A DNA stretch of 41,322 nucleotides from Thermovibrio sp. (GTDB lineage Bacteria; Aquificota; Desulfurobacteriia; Desulfurobacteriales; Desulfurobacteriaceae): the NCBI GenBank assembly GCA_003978105.1, contig QOAO01000004.1, positions 1 to 41,322 of the forward strand. Direction: 5' to 3'. Every line of letters starts with the position of its first letter. Within the stretch, counting starts at the first letter, position 1. Below, in pieces: positions 7,013-15,282 of the stretch. Under the pieces are notes generated by a model. It was not told where the DNA came from. It searched no databases and saw nothing but the letters and a program-made list of their open reading frames with translations. The translations under genes were made by a program, and so were the position numbers.

Positions 7013-7852
7013 CTATACTGCGGAAAGAAATTTATACCACCAGCCACTATTTTTCAAGGGGGTCAAGTCAGGAATACTACCAGTTAAAATAGCAAAAACT
7101 GAAGAACCACTTCCACTCATTAGGGGTTTAAGACCTATGTTTTCTAAAACTTTTTTAACTTTCTTAACACCTTCTATACAGGAAGCTCTGCTCAGTTCAA
7201 GGTCATTTACCATGTTCCTTATAGCCTCTTCTAATTTTCCGGATACTAAAGGAGATATAACAAATTTTTCGGCATCTTCTGGTGATACATCTCTCTTGAT
7301 TGGAGGGAGATTCCGATAGACCTCAGCTGTCGAACATTGAAAGTTAGGGTAAACTAACAAGAGCTTAAAATTTACTGGGTTATAGTTTCTAATCTTTTCT
7401 CCCCTTCCATAGGCCAGTGCTAGTCCACCCTTTATGAAAAAAGGAACATCACTACCTATTTGAGCAGCTAACTGATAGAGTTCCTTTTCAGGCAGTGGAT
7501 TTCCGTAAATTTCATTAAGCCCCTTCAGTGTTGAAGCGGCATTTGAACTTCCTCCTCCAAGCCCTGCTCCAACAGGTATTCTCTTTTTAAGTCTTATTCC
7601 TACCTTGGGTTTAATCCCTGTTGCTTCTTTGAAAATGTTGGCAGCCTTTACTATTAGGTTTCCCTTATTTAAGGGAAGAGTGTCGTTTCCGACAATTTCA
7701 AGCTCAAACCTGTCTGATGGATGGAAACTGAGAACATCAAATAGATTTATCGTGTGCATAACAGTAACAATTTCGTGGTATCCGTCTGGTCTTTTTCCTT
7801 TAATCCATAAGGACAAATTGATTTTTGCAGGTGACGGCACTATTAATCTCAT
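7013..7852 (-). CDS. ispE: 4-diphosphocytidyl-2-C-methyl-D-erythritol kinase
   Basis: A GHMP kinase of 279 residues in the non-mevalonate isoprenoid pathway; it phosphorylates CDP-methylerythritol. The family signatures are PSPAKINLSLWI at the start, RPDGYHEIVTVMHTI, the ATP loop PVGAGLGGGSSNAAS and a late MSGSGSSVFAIL. I start at the ATG at 7852, whose product begins MRLIVPSPAKINL as in the family; the ATG ten codons upstream has no better ribosome site. A TATAAT sits 8 bases upstream of this ATG, so the message may have a very short leader. The gene is divergent from the envelope operon and runs directly into the tRNA cluster. Confidence 0.93.
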   Translation of the reverse strand: MRLIVPSPAKINLSLWIKGKRPDGYHEIVTVMHTINLFDVLSFHPSDRFELEIVGNDTLPLNKGNLIVKAANIFKEATGIKPKVGIRLKKRIPVGAGLGGGSSNAASTLKGLNEIYGNPLPEKELYQLAAQIGSDVPFFIKGGLALAYGRGEKIRNYNPVNFKLLLVYPNFQCSTAEVYRNLPPIKRDVSPEDAEKFVISPLVSGKLEEAIRNMVNDLELSRASCIEGVKKVKKVLENIGLKPLMSGSGSSVFAILTGSIPDLTPLKNSGWWYKFLSAV

Positions 7853-7895
7853 AGTGAATAAATTATATCTATTTAGAAACAATTGGGAGAAAATT

Positions 7896-8936
7896 TTGAA
7901 CGTAGTATTCTTCCTTCACAGAGTTTATCCTGAAAGGGGTAAGGACGACCTAAATCTCAAAAACTTCATTAGAGCTCTAAAGCTGATAAAGAGTAGATTC
8001 AGAATCGTTCCTTTGGAGGCTTTAGTTGAGGAAGAGTCAAACGAAAGGAGGGCAGCAATAACGTTTGATGATGGCTATACAGACAATTTTGTTTACGCCT
8101 ATCCTATTTTGAAAAAGTTTGGTGTTCCTGCTCACATTTTTATAACCTCTGGAAGAATTTTGGAAAGGAGAGTTAGAAGAAACTTGGAGGATTACTGGAA
8201 CGGAAAAGTCTCATTTAAGGAGCTCTTTAAGCCAAAATCAATGTTTGATGGCCATTTGGAGTTCGTTAAGTACTCTAAATCTCAGGAATTCCTCTCCTGG
8301 GAAGAACTTGACAGGATGAGGGACGTTTTCTCCTTTGGAGCTCATGGAGAGTTTCACTTCTCAATTCCTCAATCAGAAGAAATTATCGACTTTTACGACG
8401 GAAGGAACTTTCATTGGAACGTGCTCCTCTACTCAAAGGAAACCTTTATAGGCCTTCCAAAGTTTAGAACGAGGAGCTCTCTCTACGGGAGGAAGTTTGA
8501 ACCGAGCAAGGAGCTCCTTGAATTCTGCAGGGAGTTCAAAAAGGAGGGCAACTGGAAGGAGGAATTAAAGAGGAGAATAGAGAGGGAAGTGAAGAATCTG
8601 GGAAGATTCGAGAGTGAGAACGAGGCAAGAGAGAGAATAAGGAGAGAGTTGACTTACAGCAAGGAAGAAATTGAGAGAAACTTGTCTATAATGGTGTCTA
8701 CCTTCTCATGGCCCTTTGGACACTATTCAAATTTAAGTAAAGAACTAGCTTCTGACGTATATAAGTTCATATTTACTACAAAGAGGGGCTTTCTTTCAAA
8801 GGAAACGGACGTCAAGGAAATTCCGAGAGTTCCTTTAGGAAAGGATATATTCACAATTCTCGGTAGGATTTTAACGTTTTCTACAGGTGTTGGTTTCAAA
8901 ATTTATAAGGCCTTTAGGAGGAATAAAGCAGTTTGA
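7896..8936 (+). CDS. Polysaccharide deacetylase family protein (NodB-type, CE4)
   Basis: The 346-residue protein shows the NodB-homology pattern: AAITFDDGYTDNF (the catalytic/metal Asp pair), SFGAHGEFHFS (the metal His-xxx-His variant) and STFSWPFGHYSN. Such enzymes remove acetyl groups from polysaccharides or lipid-linked sugars. A long Lys/Glu-rich insert separates the motifs. I use the TTG at 7896 with GGGAG six bases upstream; the open frame continues far upstream only because it crosses ispE in antisense. It is the first gene of an envelope operon with two glycosyltransferases, so an LPS or surface-glycan precursor is the likely substrate. Confidence 0.8.
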   Translation: MNVVFFLHRVYPERGKDDLNLKNFIRALKLIKSRFRIVPLEALVEEESNERRAAITFDDGYTDNFVYAYPILKKFGVPAHIFITSGRILERRVRRNLEDYWNGKVSFKELFKPKSMFDGHLEFVKYSKSQEFLSWEELDRMRDVFSFGAHGEFHFSIPQSEEIIDFYDGRNFHWNVLLYSKETFIGLPKFRTRSSLYGRKFEPSKELLEFCREFKKEGNWKEELKRRIEREVKNLGRFESENEARERIRRELTYSKEEIERNLSIMVSTFSWPFGHYSNLSKELASDVYKFIFTTKRGFLSKETDVKEIPRVPLGKDIFTILGRILTFSTGVGFKIYKAFRRNKAV

Positions 8937-9694
8937 GTCTCTCTGTGGGTATTTTAACCTTCAATTCGGAAAAGAGAATAGAGAGGGTTTTGGAAAGCGT
9001 TAAAAATTTTGCGGACGAAATTGTTGTGGTTGATTCTGGTTCAAGGGATTCCACGTTAGATGTTTTAAAAAGGTACAATGTAAAGCTCTTTGTGAGAAAG
9101 TTTGATAACTTTGTAAATCAAAAGAACTTTCTCCTTTCAAAGTGTAGTTGTGATTGGATTCTATTCCTTGATGACGATGAGGTTGTGAGCGAGAAACTTT
9201 CAAAGAATATACAGAAGTTAAAATCTGAAGGAACGGAATTTTGTGGGTTCTTTGTTAACAGGTTGACAAACTACCTCGGAAGGTGGATAAGACACGCCTG
9301 GTATCCAGACTGGCAGTTGAGACTTGCTGAAAGGGAAAAATGTAAGTGGGTGGGTAATGGAGTTCACGAAACCCTCAAGGTCGAAGGAAAGGTCGGTTAT
9401 CTAAGGGGTGACCTACTCCACTACTCCTACGATTCCCTCTCTCAACACTTGAAGAAGATAGACCTGTACACTACCCTCTATGCACAAGGAGCCTACAAAA
9501 GGGGAAAGAGATTTTCAACGTTTAAATTGATAACATCTCCAGTCGGTTCCTTCTTAAGGAGGTACTTCCTTAAAAGGGGATTCTTAGACGGATTTGAAGG
9601 GTTTATCGTAAGCGTTATGGCATCGTACTACTCCTTTTTGAAATACTTGAAACTCTGGGAGATTGAAAAACTTGAGAGCTCTCGTCGTTCTTGA
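8933..9694 (+). CDS. Family 2 glycosyltransferase, LPS core (WaaE/KdtX-like)
   Basis: The 253-residue protein has the GT-A nucleotide-sugar motifs of GT2: SVGILTFNSEKRIERVL, IVVVDSGSRDST and WILFLDDDEVVS (DxD metal site), then YPDWQLRLAER and GNGVHETL, which are typical of LPS core glucosyltransferases of the WaaE/KdtX group. The C-terminal part has an amphipathic and hydrophobic helix that may hold it to the membrane. The TTG start overlaps the TGA of the deacetylase gene (TTGA), with AGGAGG about ten bases upstream. Confidence 0.82.
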   Translation: MSLSVGILTFNSEKRIERVLESVKNFADEIVVVDSGSRDSTLDVLKRYNVKLFVRKFDNFVNQKNFLLSKCSCDWILFLDDDEVVSEKLSKNIQKLKSEGTEFCGFFVNRLTNYLGRWIRHAWYPDWQLRLAEREKCKWVGNGVHETLKVEGKVGYLRGDLLHYSYDSLSQHLKKIDLYTTLYAQGAYKRGKRFSTFKLITSPVGSFLRRYFLKRGFLDGFEGFIVSVMASYYSFLKYLKLWEIEKLESSRRS

Positions 9695-10736
9695 CGAAAG
9701 GTGGAACAGTGCACTCACGGACCTTGGATTTAAAGTAGCACTTTCCCTGTCGAGGGAGTGTAACGTTTCAATAGCAGCCATAAGGGATTTTCCTGCCTGG
9801 AGGAGGGCAAAGAAGGAGGGAATTCCTCTACTTGAAATAGCGGACCCAAGGAAGGGGCTTTCACTAAAGCCCTTTTTAACCCTTAAGAGGAGCTTAGAGA
9901 AGTTTAAGCCCAACCTCGTTGTTACCATTAGGGGAGATGAGATGCTCTTTGGAGCTCTTCTCAAAAAAAGTTTTGGATATAGGCTCTTCAGAATTCACGG
10001 AAGTGCAAGGGGAGTCAGAAATTCCCTATTAAACAGATTCATACACAGGAAATTTGTGGATGGGGTCATTGTCTCAACTAAAAAGTCTATAAATTCTGTT
10101 ATCTCAAGTGTTCCAAAACTGACCATCCACGGAATTGTTGATACAGAAATATTTTCATTTTCTGAGTTGGGAAGGAGGACTTTTAGGGAAAGGTTGAAGG
10201 TAGGAGAGAGAAAGCTGATTGGGGTCGTAGGAAGGTTGGACCCTGTAAAGGGACATAGACTTCTCCTTAGGGCCATTTCTAAGTTGAGGAGGGACGACTT
10301 TGTTTTAGCCGTTGTTGGAGAGGAAAAAAACACAAAACTTTCAGAGTTAAAGGAACTCTCCAAAAAGTTAAATATCTCAGATAGGGTCATCTTCATAGGG
10401 AAAAGGATAGAAAGGATATCCGACTTTATGTCTGCATGTGACTTGGCAGTTGTTCCCTCTGTTGGTTCAGAGGTTGTAGTGAGAGCTCCATTGGAGTTTA
10501 TGGCCTGTAAAACTGCGATTGTTTCAACGAATGTAGGGGCTCTACCGGAGGTAATCCGCCCTCCCTTTGGAGTGGCTGTTGAACCAGACGAGGAAAAATT
10601 GTCAAGTGCTATAAACAGATTTTTGGACATGGATTTAGAAAAATTGGGAGAGTTGGCCAGGGAGGTAGCCGTTGAAAAGTACTCCTTTTCTTCTCTCAGT
10701 CCTGTTATTAATTCTTTCATCCTTGACAGGGTGTAG
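9672..10736 (+). CDS. Family 4 glycosyltransferase
   Basis: A GT-B enzyme of about 354 residues. The second domain has the family's phosphate-binding and acidic motifs: GVVGRLDPVKGHRLLLRAI, FIGKRIERISDFMSACDLAVVPS and a rare EVVVRAPLEFMACKTAIVSTNVGALPEVI (the E-x7-E region). It probably adds a sugar to LPS or a surface glycan. The frame allows TTG at 9663 or 9672; I prefer 9672 because GGGAG is ten bases before it and only two bases before 9663. It overlaps the GT2 gene. Confidence 0.82.
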   Translation: MRALVVLDERWNSALTDLGFKVALSLSRECNVSIAAIRDFPAWRRAKKEGIPLLEIADPRKGLSLKPFLTLKRSLEKFKPNLVVTIRGDEMLFGALLKKSFGYRLFRIHGSARGVRNSLLNRFIHRKFVDGVIVSTKKSINSVISSVPKLTIHGIVDTEIFSFSELGRRTFRERLKVGERKLIGVVGRLDPVKGHRLLLRAISKLRRDDFVLAVVGEEKNTKLSELKELSKKLNISDRVIFIGKRIERISDFMSACDLAVVPSVGSEVVVRAPLEFMACKTAIVSTNVGALPEVIRPPFGVAVEPDEEKLSSAINRFLDMDLEKLGELAREVAVEKYSFSSLSPVINSFILDRV

Positions 10737-11040
10737 AACGGTAAGCAAGGACTATACAATAACGTATCCCGCCGGCCTTTTGTCCGAACATCCAAAGGGT
10801 TACTTGGGGTGTTACGTTAGGGTGGTAGGAAGGTTAACCTATAAAAGGCCTCAAGACCTATTTCCTCCCTATTCTAAGGATCCTTTGGTCTGTGATAAAT
10901 CGGGTTGTATATACGTCCATTACGACTACAGAGATTTAAGTAAACTGATAGGAAGAAGGGTAAAAGTTGTGGGTTACGTCGAGGTGACAGAATTTAACTT
11001 CCCTTACATTGATGCAGTAAAAGTGGAGGAATTAAAATAG
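10672..11040 (+). CDS. Small lipoprotein with OB-fold-like domain
   Basis: The 122-residue protein begins with a lipoprotein signal, a hydrophobic helix ending LSSLTGC, so Cys 21 is likely lipidated. The mature part, with YVRVVGRLTY, GCIYVHYD and GRRVKVVGYVEVTEF...IDAVKVEEL, has the strand pattern of an OB-fold; this is inference from the pattern. I do not recognise a named family. The TTG start has GGGAGGT six bases upstream and lies 65 bases inside the glycosyltransferase gene in another frame. It belongs to the envelope operon. Confidence 0.7.
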   Translation: MKSTPFLLSVLLLILSSLTGCRTVSKDYTITYPAGLLSEHPKGYLGCYVRVVGRLTYKRPQDLFPPYSKDPLVCDKSGCIYVHYDYRDLSKLIGRRVKVVGYVEVTEFNFPYIDAVKVEELK

Positions 11041-11048
11041 GAGGTAAC

Positions 11049-11138
11049 GTGTTTACTACTCTTGTTGTTTTCTTGGTAGCAGTGACTTCCCTCCTTCTTC
11101 TATTGATGGCAATAGGTTCGACATTTAGGAAGGGATAG
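11049..11138 (+). CDS. 29-residue single-helix membrane peptide
   Basis: A GTG with a perfect AGGAGGT site four bases upstream opens a 29-codon frame: MFTTLVVF, a continuous hydrophobic stretch to about residue 22, then STFRKG. It fits tightly between the lipoprotein stop (1040s) and the priA TTG (one base after its TAG). The ribosome site, close packing and pure membrane-helix composition argue that it is translated. It resembles the opening helix of longer small membrane proteins, but no family can be claimed. Confidence 0.6.
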   Translation: MFTTLVVFLVAVTSLLLLLMAIGSTFRKG

Positions 11139-11139
11139 G

Positions 11140-13491
11140 TTGTTTGTAAATGTTGTTCTGGACCTTCCTGTAGATTCGACATTTACCTACAGATTAACGG
11201 GATACGAATCGTATCCTCCTGAGATAGGAAAGAGGGTTATCGTTCCATTTGGTAAGGGAAACAGGTTAAAGACGGGAATTATTGTTGACGTATTTAATGA
11301 ATTAGAAGAAACAGAATTTGCAGTTAAGGATGTTTTTGACATTCCAGACCCTTTCCCTCTGTTTACAGAAAGAACCTTGGAGCTCTGCTCTTGGATTTCT
11401 GAGTTTTACTGTTCATCCTTTGGAGAGGCCCTCTTCAGGTTCCTCCCTGAGGGATTCCTCGTGGAGGAAAAACTGAAGATTAAACTAAAGAACGTTAACT
11501 TCCCTCTTTCTCCAAACGAGGAAAAGCTGATAACCCTTTTGCAGAACTCCTCCTCAGGGGAACTTTCCCTTTCAACTCTTAGGAGGAAGTTGAAAATTTC
11601 AAATCTCCTTGAAGTTGTCAAGAGGCTCTCAAAAAAGGGAGCTCTTGAAATTGTCGAGGAGACGAAGAGGGATGCTGTTAACAGGGTAACCTATCTGAAG
11701 TTGACCGGGAGGAAGTACGGTGGAAGGAGCAAGAAGGTCTTAGAGCTCCTGAATTTTATTGCTCAAAGGGAAGAGGTTTCCGTTGATACAGTTAGAAGTT
11801 TGGGATTTTCAAGAAAAACGGTAAAAAAACTTGTAGATGACGGAATTTTGGAGGAGTTTCTAAGGATAGAAACCGTCCCATTTAGACCTCAAAATTTGAA
11901 AGAAAAGAAAAGGGTTGTTTTAACACCGAGTCAAAAGAGAGCTTTAAGTGAGATTCTCTCCCAAAGGGGTATTCACCTACTCTTTGGGGTTACTGGCTCT
12001 GGGAAAATGGAGGTTTACCTCCAGGCTGCAAAGAAGGTTGTTGAAAGAGGAATGAGGGTTTTAATTCTGGTTCCTGAGCTCCTTCTAACTCCGGAGCTCC
12101 GAAGCAGGGTTGAAGACTACTTTGGAAGTGTGGGAATATTTCACGGAAAGCTCTCAAGGAGGGAGAAGGTCTCTGCCTGGATTTCTGCCTTAACCGGTGA
12201 GTATTCCGTTTTCATAGGTACCCGCCAGGCCGTTCTCCTCCCTGTAAAGGATTTGGGACTAATCATCGTTGACGAGGAACAGGATTCCTCCTACAAGGAG
12301 CAGAAGAAACCCTACTACAATGCAAGAGATGTTGCAGTAAAGAGGGGAGAGGTTGAGAACATTACTACTCTTCTTGTATCTGCAACACCTTCCGTCGATT
12401 CGTTCAAAAGGGCCAAGGAGGGAAAGTTCTTTCTTCACCACCTAAAGGAGAGGGTTTCTGCTCTACCACTTCCAAGAGTGGAGCTCTTAGACCTTAAAAC
12501 TGAGGAGAAAAGAGGCATTTTCACGGAAAAGCTCTTAACAACATTAGAAAGGGTCGTAAAGGGGGGAGAGCAGGGACTCCTTTACTTAAACAGGAGGGGG
12601 TACTACTCAAAAATTTTCTGTTTAAACTGTGGTTTCTTAGTTGAGTGTAAAAACTGTAAAGTTCCCCTCACATACCACAAATCAAAAAACCTCTTCATCT
12701 GTCACGTTTGCGGTAAAAAGTACAGACCCGTTTACAGGTGTCCAAAGTGCGGAAAGCTCTTTGAGTTTAAAGGTTACGGAACTGAAAGGGTAGAAGAGGA
12801 GTTAAAGCTTCTCTATCCGGATTGGAAAATTGTTAGATTAGACCTTGACACAGTAAAGGACCCTATAAGGGGAGCGGAAATCGTAAGGAGGATAAAGGAA
12901 GGATACTACAACGTTATAGTCGGAACAAACATTGCAATTAAGGGACACAACTTTCCAAGACTTTCCTTCGTAGGAGTTCTGATTGCAGACCTCCTTGGGG
13001 GACCTCCTGACTTTTTCTCCTCCGAAAGAATTTTTCAGTCCATTGTCCATGCTACCGGTAGGGCTGGGAGGTTCGTTCCAGGTTCTGCCATCGTTCAGGC
13101 ATTCAACATTAATCTCCCATCAATAAGGTATGCAGTTAACTACGACTATAGCTCCTTCTATGAGGAGGAGCTCCTAACGAGGGAAATTTTTGGATATCCT
13201 CCGTTCAAGTTGGGAATTCTCCTTGAATTTCAAATTGAGAACAGGGGAGAGGATGGTGAGCTTAAAAGGTTTTATGATAATTTAAAGTCAAAACTACGGA
13301 GTGATTTTGAGTTTCCTAAGCTCAATCCTGCTCCCATTCCAAAGGTTTCGGGGAACTACAGGTACATAGCCCTTCTTAGAACTGATTGGGAAAGTGTTAT
13401 TGAGAAATTGAAAAAGCTTAAAAACTCCGTTTCTACCGTTCCCAAGAAGTTTAGGGTTAAAATAGACGTTAATCCTGTTAGAATTTCGTGA
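11140..13491 (+). CDS. priA: Primosomal replication-restart helicase PriA
   Basis: The 783-residue superfamily 2 helicase has the DNA-binding N-terminal domain, Walker A GVTGSGKMEVY, the DEEQ box (IVDEEQDSSYKEQKKPYYNARD), SATPS motif III and a C-terminal zinc insert with eight cysteines between about residues 500 and 550 (CLNCGFLVECKNC ... CHVCGKKYRPVYRCPKCG). PriA recognises stalled forks and reloads the replicative helicase. The TTG start follows the small membrane peptide by one base, with AGGAAGG upstream. Length and motif order are normal. Confidence 0.95.
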   Translation: MFVNVVLDLPVDSTFTYRLTGYESYPPEIGKRVIVPFGKGNRLKTGIIVDVFNELEETEFAVKDVFDIPDPFPLFTERTLELCSWISEFYCSSFGEALFRFLPEGFLVEEKLKIKLKNVNFPLSPNEEKLITLLQNSSSGELSLSTLRRKLKISNLLEVVKRLSKKGALEIVEETKRDAVNRVTYLKLTGRKYGGRSKKVLELLNFIAQREEVSVDTVRSLGFSRKTVKKLVDDGILEEFLRIETVPFRPQNLKEKKRVVLTPSQKRALSEILSQRGIHLLFGVTGSGKMEVYLQAAKKVVERGMRVLILVPELLLTPELRSRVEDYFGSVGIFHGKLSRREKVSAWISALTGEYSVFIGTRQAVLLPVKDLGLIIVDEEQDSSYKEQKKPYYNARDVAVKRGEVENITTLLVSATPSVDSFKRAKEGKFFLHHLKERVSALPLPRVELLDLKTEEKRGIFTEKLLTTLERVVKGGEQGLLYLNRRGYYSKIFCLNCGFLVECKNCKVPLTYHKSKNLFICHVCGKKYRPVYRCPKCGKLFEFKGYGTERVEEELKLLYPDWKIVRLDLDTVKDPIRGAEIVRRIKEGYYNVIVGTNIAIKGHNFPRLSFVGVLIADLLGGPPDFFSSERIFQSIVHATGRAGRFVPGSAIVQAFNINLPSIRYAVNYDYSSFYEEELLTREIFGYPPFKLGILLEFQIENRGEDGELKRFYDNLKSKLRSDFEFPKLNPAPIPKVSGNYRYIALLRTDWESVIEKLKKLKNSVSTVPKKFRVKIDVNPVRIS

Positions 13492-13501
13492 GGAGGAAAA
13501 T

Positions 13502-13933
13502 ATGAAAAGAGGAGTTTTCCTTCTTTTGCTATTTTTAGCAGGAGCATGTGCTCCTGTTTCTCAGCAGAGCGTTAAAACCTCCCCCGTTCAGGAGGAGCAG
13601 GTTAAGGAAGAGCTCCTTGGTGAAAACGTACCTGTCTATCCTGGATTTAAGCTGATTCCTGAAAAGAGCTTCATTTACGAATCCGGAAGTGTAAAGGTTG
13701 GCCGTTTGGTGTTTAAGGGTAGAGCTCCAATTAAGGAGGTTGTCTCTTACTACAAGGAAACTCTTCCTGAAAAGGGATGGGAACCTCTAACTATTACAGT
13801 TTATGGAAACAGTGCAGAACTAACGTTTACAACTCCTGAAAAAGTTCTTCAGATTCAGGTTTTAAAGGGATTCAGTGAAACAGAAATTGTCCTAAGCTTA
13901 GGTCCTAAGGGAGAGTTGACAAATAGGGAATAG
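13502..13933 (+). CDS. Lipoprotein of unknown function
   Basis: The 143-residue protein begins MKRGVFLLLLFLAGAC, a short lipoprotein signal with Cys 16 as the likely lipid site, then a flexible Gln/Glu-rich linker. The folded part (VPVYPGFKLIPEKSFIYES, then APIKEVVSYYKETLPEKGWEPL) follows the 'PG..l..es / ..v..fY...l...GW' pattern seen in many uncharacterised periplasmic proteins of deltaproteobacteria and relatives. GAGGAGG lies just before the ATG, ten bases after priA. Role unknown. Confidence 0.75.
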   Translation: MKRGVFLLLLFLAGACAPVSQQSVKTSPVQEEQVKEELLGENVPVYPGFKLIPEKSFIYESGSVKVGRLVFKGRAPIKEVVSYYKETLPEKGWEPLTITVYGNSAELTFTTPEKVLQIQVLKGFSETEIVLSLGPKGELTNRE

Positions 13934-13943
13934 TTTCTAATTT
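13916..13943 (+). promoter_or_regulatory. Possible promoter for tRNA-Gly
   Basis: TTGACA (13916-13921) and TAATTT (13938-13943), 16 bases apart, lie within and just after the 3' end of the lipoprotein gene. The -10 is poor, so the tRNA might be read from upstream instead. Confidence 0.35.
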
Positions 13944-13957
13944 TTATTAGTGTTCAA

Positions 13958-14033
13958 GCGGGCGTAGCTCAGTTGGTAGAGCACAACCTTGCCAAGGTTG
14001 GGGTCGCGGGTTCAAGTCCCGTCGCCCGCTCCA
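13958..14033 (+). tRNA. tRNA-Gly(GCC), copy 2
   Basis: Acceptor GCGGGCG/CGCCCGC, anticodon loop TTGCCAA (GCC), encoded CCA. It differs from copy 1 at one D-loop base and lies in the opposite orientation. Confidence 0.95.
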
Positions 14034-14038
14034 TTAAC

Positions 14039-14067
14039 TTGACACTGGGAATTTGAGAATCTATATT
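14039..14067 (+). promoter_or_regulatory. Sigma-70-type promoter for tRNA-Leu
   Basis: TTGACA (14039-14044), a 17-base spacer and TATATT (14062-14067), ending 16 bases before the tRNA. This is close to the consensus. Confidence 0.75.
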
Positions 14068-14083
14068 TTCCTCAGTCACTTTT

Positions 14084-14170
14084 GCGGGAGTGGCGGAACC
14101 GGCAGACGCGCCGTCTTGAGGGGGCGGTGCCCTTACGGGCGTGCGGGTTCAAATCCCGCCTCCCGCACCA
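14084..14170 (+). tRNA. tRNA-Leu(GAG)
   Basis: Class II tRNA with a long variable arm; acceptor GCGGGAG/CTCCCGC, anticodon loop TTGAGGG (GAG), A73, encoded CCA. Confidence 0.93.
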
Positions 14171-14171
14171 C

Positions 14172-15221
14172 TTAATTCTCAACTCCTTTCACAAGCTTCT
14201 TCAGTTTTTCTGCCTGCTCTTTGGTTCCAATAATTATGAGGGAATCCCCCTCCAAAACCATCGTCGTTGATGTAGGATTTAAAATGAACGACCCATCCTC
14301 CCTCTGTATTCCAATAACAATAACTCCCGTTCTTTTGGGAATATCCAAATCCTTTAGGAGTTTCCCATGAAACGGTGAGCCCTTAGGAACTTTTATCTCC
14401 TCAAGTCTCAGATCAATCTCACCGTGGTGAGTGACAATGTCGAGGAAGCTTACTACACTTGGTCGTATTGCAAGTGAGGCCATTCTAAGGCCACCAATTA
14501 TGTTGGGAAGAATCACTTCCGTAGCCCCGGCCCTCTTTAACTTTAAAACGTTTTCCTCTCTGTTAGCTCTCGTCACAATTCTTATTCTTGGATTAAGGTT
14601 CTTGGCCGAAAGCGTAATGAACAGATTATCAGCATCGTTAGCAGTGGCAACTATCATATTGGCAGCCGACTTCACACCAGCCTTTACAAGAACATCGTCC
14701 TCGGTTGCATCACCGTGTATGTATACTATGTTTGGATACTTCTCCTTGGCTTCCTCTATTCTCTCTTCATTCTTTTCGATGACAACGAAGGGAACCTTTT
14801 CCTTCCAAAGTTCCTTAACGGCTGCCTGACCGGTTCTTCCAAGTCCACACACGATTGTGTGATTTCTCAGCTTCGATACCATCTTTTCCATCCTCTTAAC
14901 TGTAAAGATTTTCCTCAACTCACCTTCAAAAATCATCGTTGCTACTGTAGATGCTCCATAGGCAAAGACAACGAAGGCTACTACTATAATGAGCATTGTA
15001 AAAACTCTTCCAGTAGGAGAAAGAGGGTGAATTTCACCGTAACCTACAGTAGAGATTGTGATTATGACGTGCCAGAGGCTGTCTAACCAGGACCAGCCTT
15101 CTATCAGTTTTATTCCAACAGTGGAAACTAAAACTAAGCCAATGAGTATGGATGTTATTAAGATGAACTTCCCTATAGGTTCCTTAGTATTTATTCCTGG
15201 TTTGAACTGGTGGTGTATCAT
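14172..15221 (-). CDS. Two-helix potassium channel with RCK (TrkA-N/TrkA-C) domains
   Basis: The 349-residue protein has a first membrane helix (about 17-40), a pore loop with the selectivity filter TVGYGE (58-63), a second helix (about 74-98), an RCK/TrkA-N Rossmann domain with GLGRTG (126-131) and a TrkA-C domain from about 260. The plan matches MthK-type K+ channels, in which ligand or Ca2+ binding to the cytoplasmic ring gates the pore. The stop codon lies one base from the end of the convergent tRNA-Leu, and a weak AGGA precedes the ATG. It is a single gene, divergent from the RusA gene. Confidence 0.88.
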   Translation of the reverse strand: MIHHQFKPGINTKEPIGKFILITSILIGLVLVSTVGIKLIEGWSWLDSLWHVIITISTVGYGEIHPLSPTGRVFTMLIIVVAFVVFAYGASTVATMIFEGELRKIFTVKRMEKMVSKLRNHTIVCGLGRTGQAAVKELWKEKVPFVVIEKNEERIEEAKEKYPNIVYIHGDATEDDVLVKAGVKSAANMIVATANDADNLFITLSAKNLNPRIRIVTRANREENVLKLKRAGATEVILPNIIGGLRMASLAIRPSVVSFLDIVTHHGEIDLRLEEIKVPKGSPFHGKLLKDLDIPKRTGVIVIGIQREDGSFILNPTSTTMVLEGDSLIIIGTKEQAEKLKKLVKGVEN

Positions 15222-15282
15222 TACTGTCCTAAATGGGTTATAAAGTATTTAGTTATTATTCTAACTGAATTTGGGAGAAACA

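Noticed and set aside
7605..7895. A 97-codon N-terminal extension of the deacetylase
   Set aside because: It is the antisense of ispE, and a TTG with GGGAG at the right distance starts the family-like sequence at 7896.
11049..11138. The 29-residue peptide as KdpF or a short NqrM (DUF539)
   Set aside because: There are no Kdp or NQR genes nearby and the Cys-rich part of NqrM is missing. A single hydrophobic helix is too little evidence for a name.
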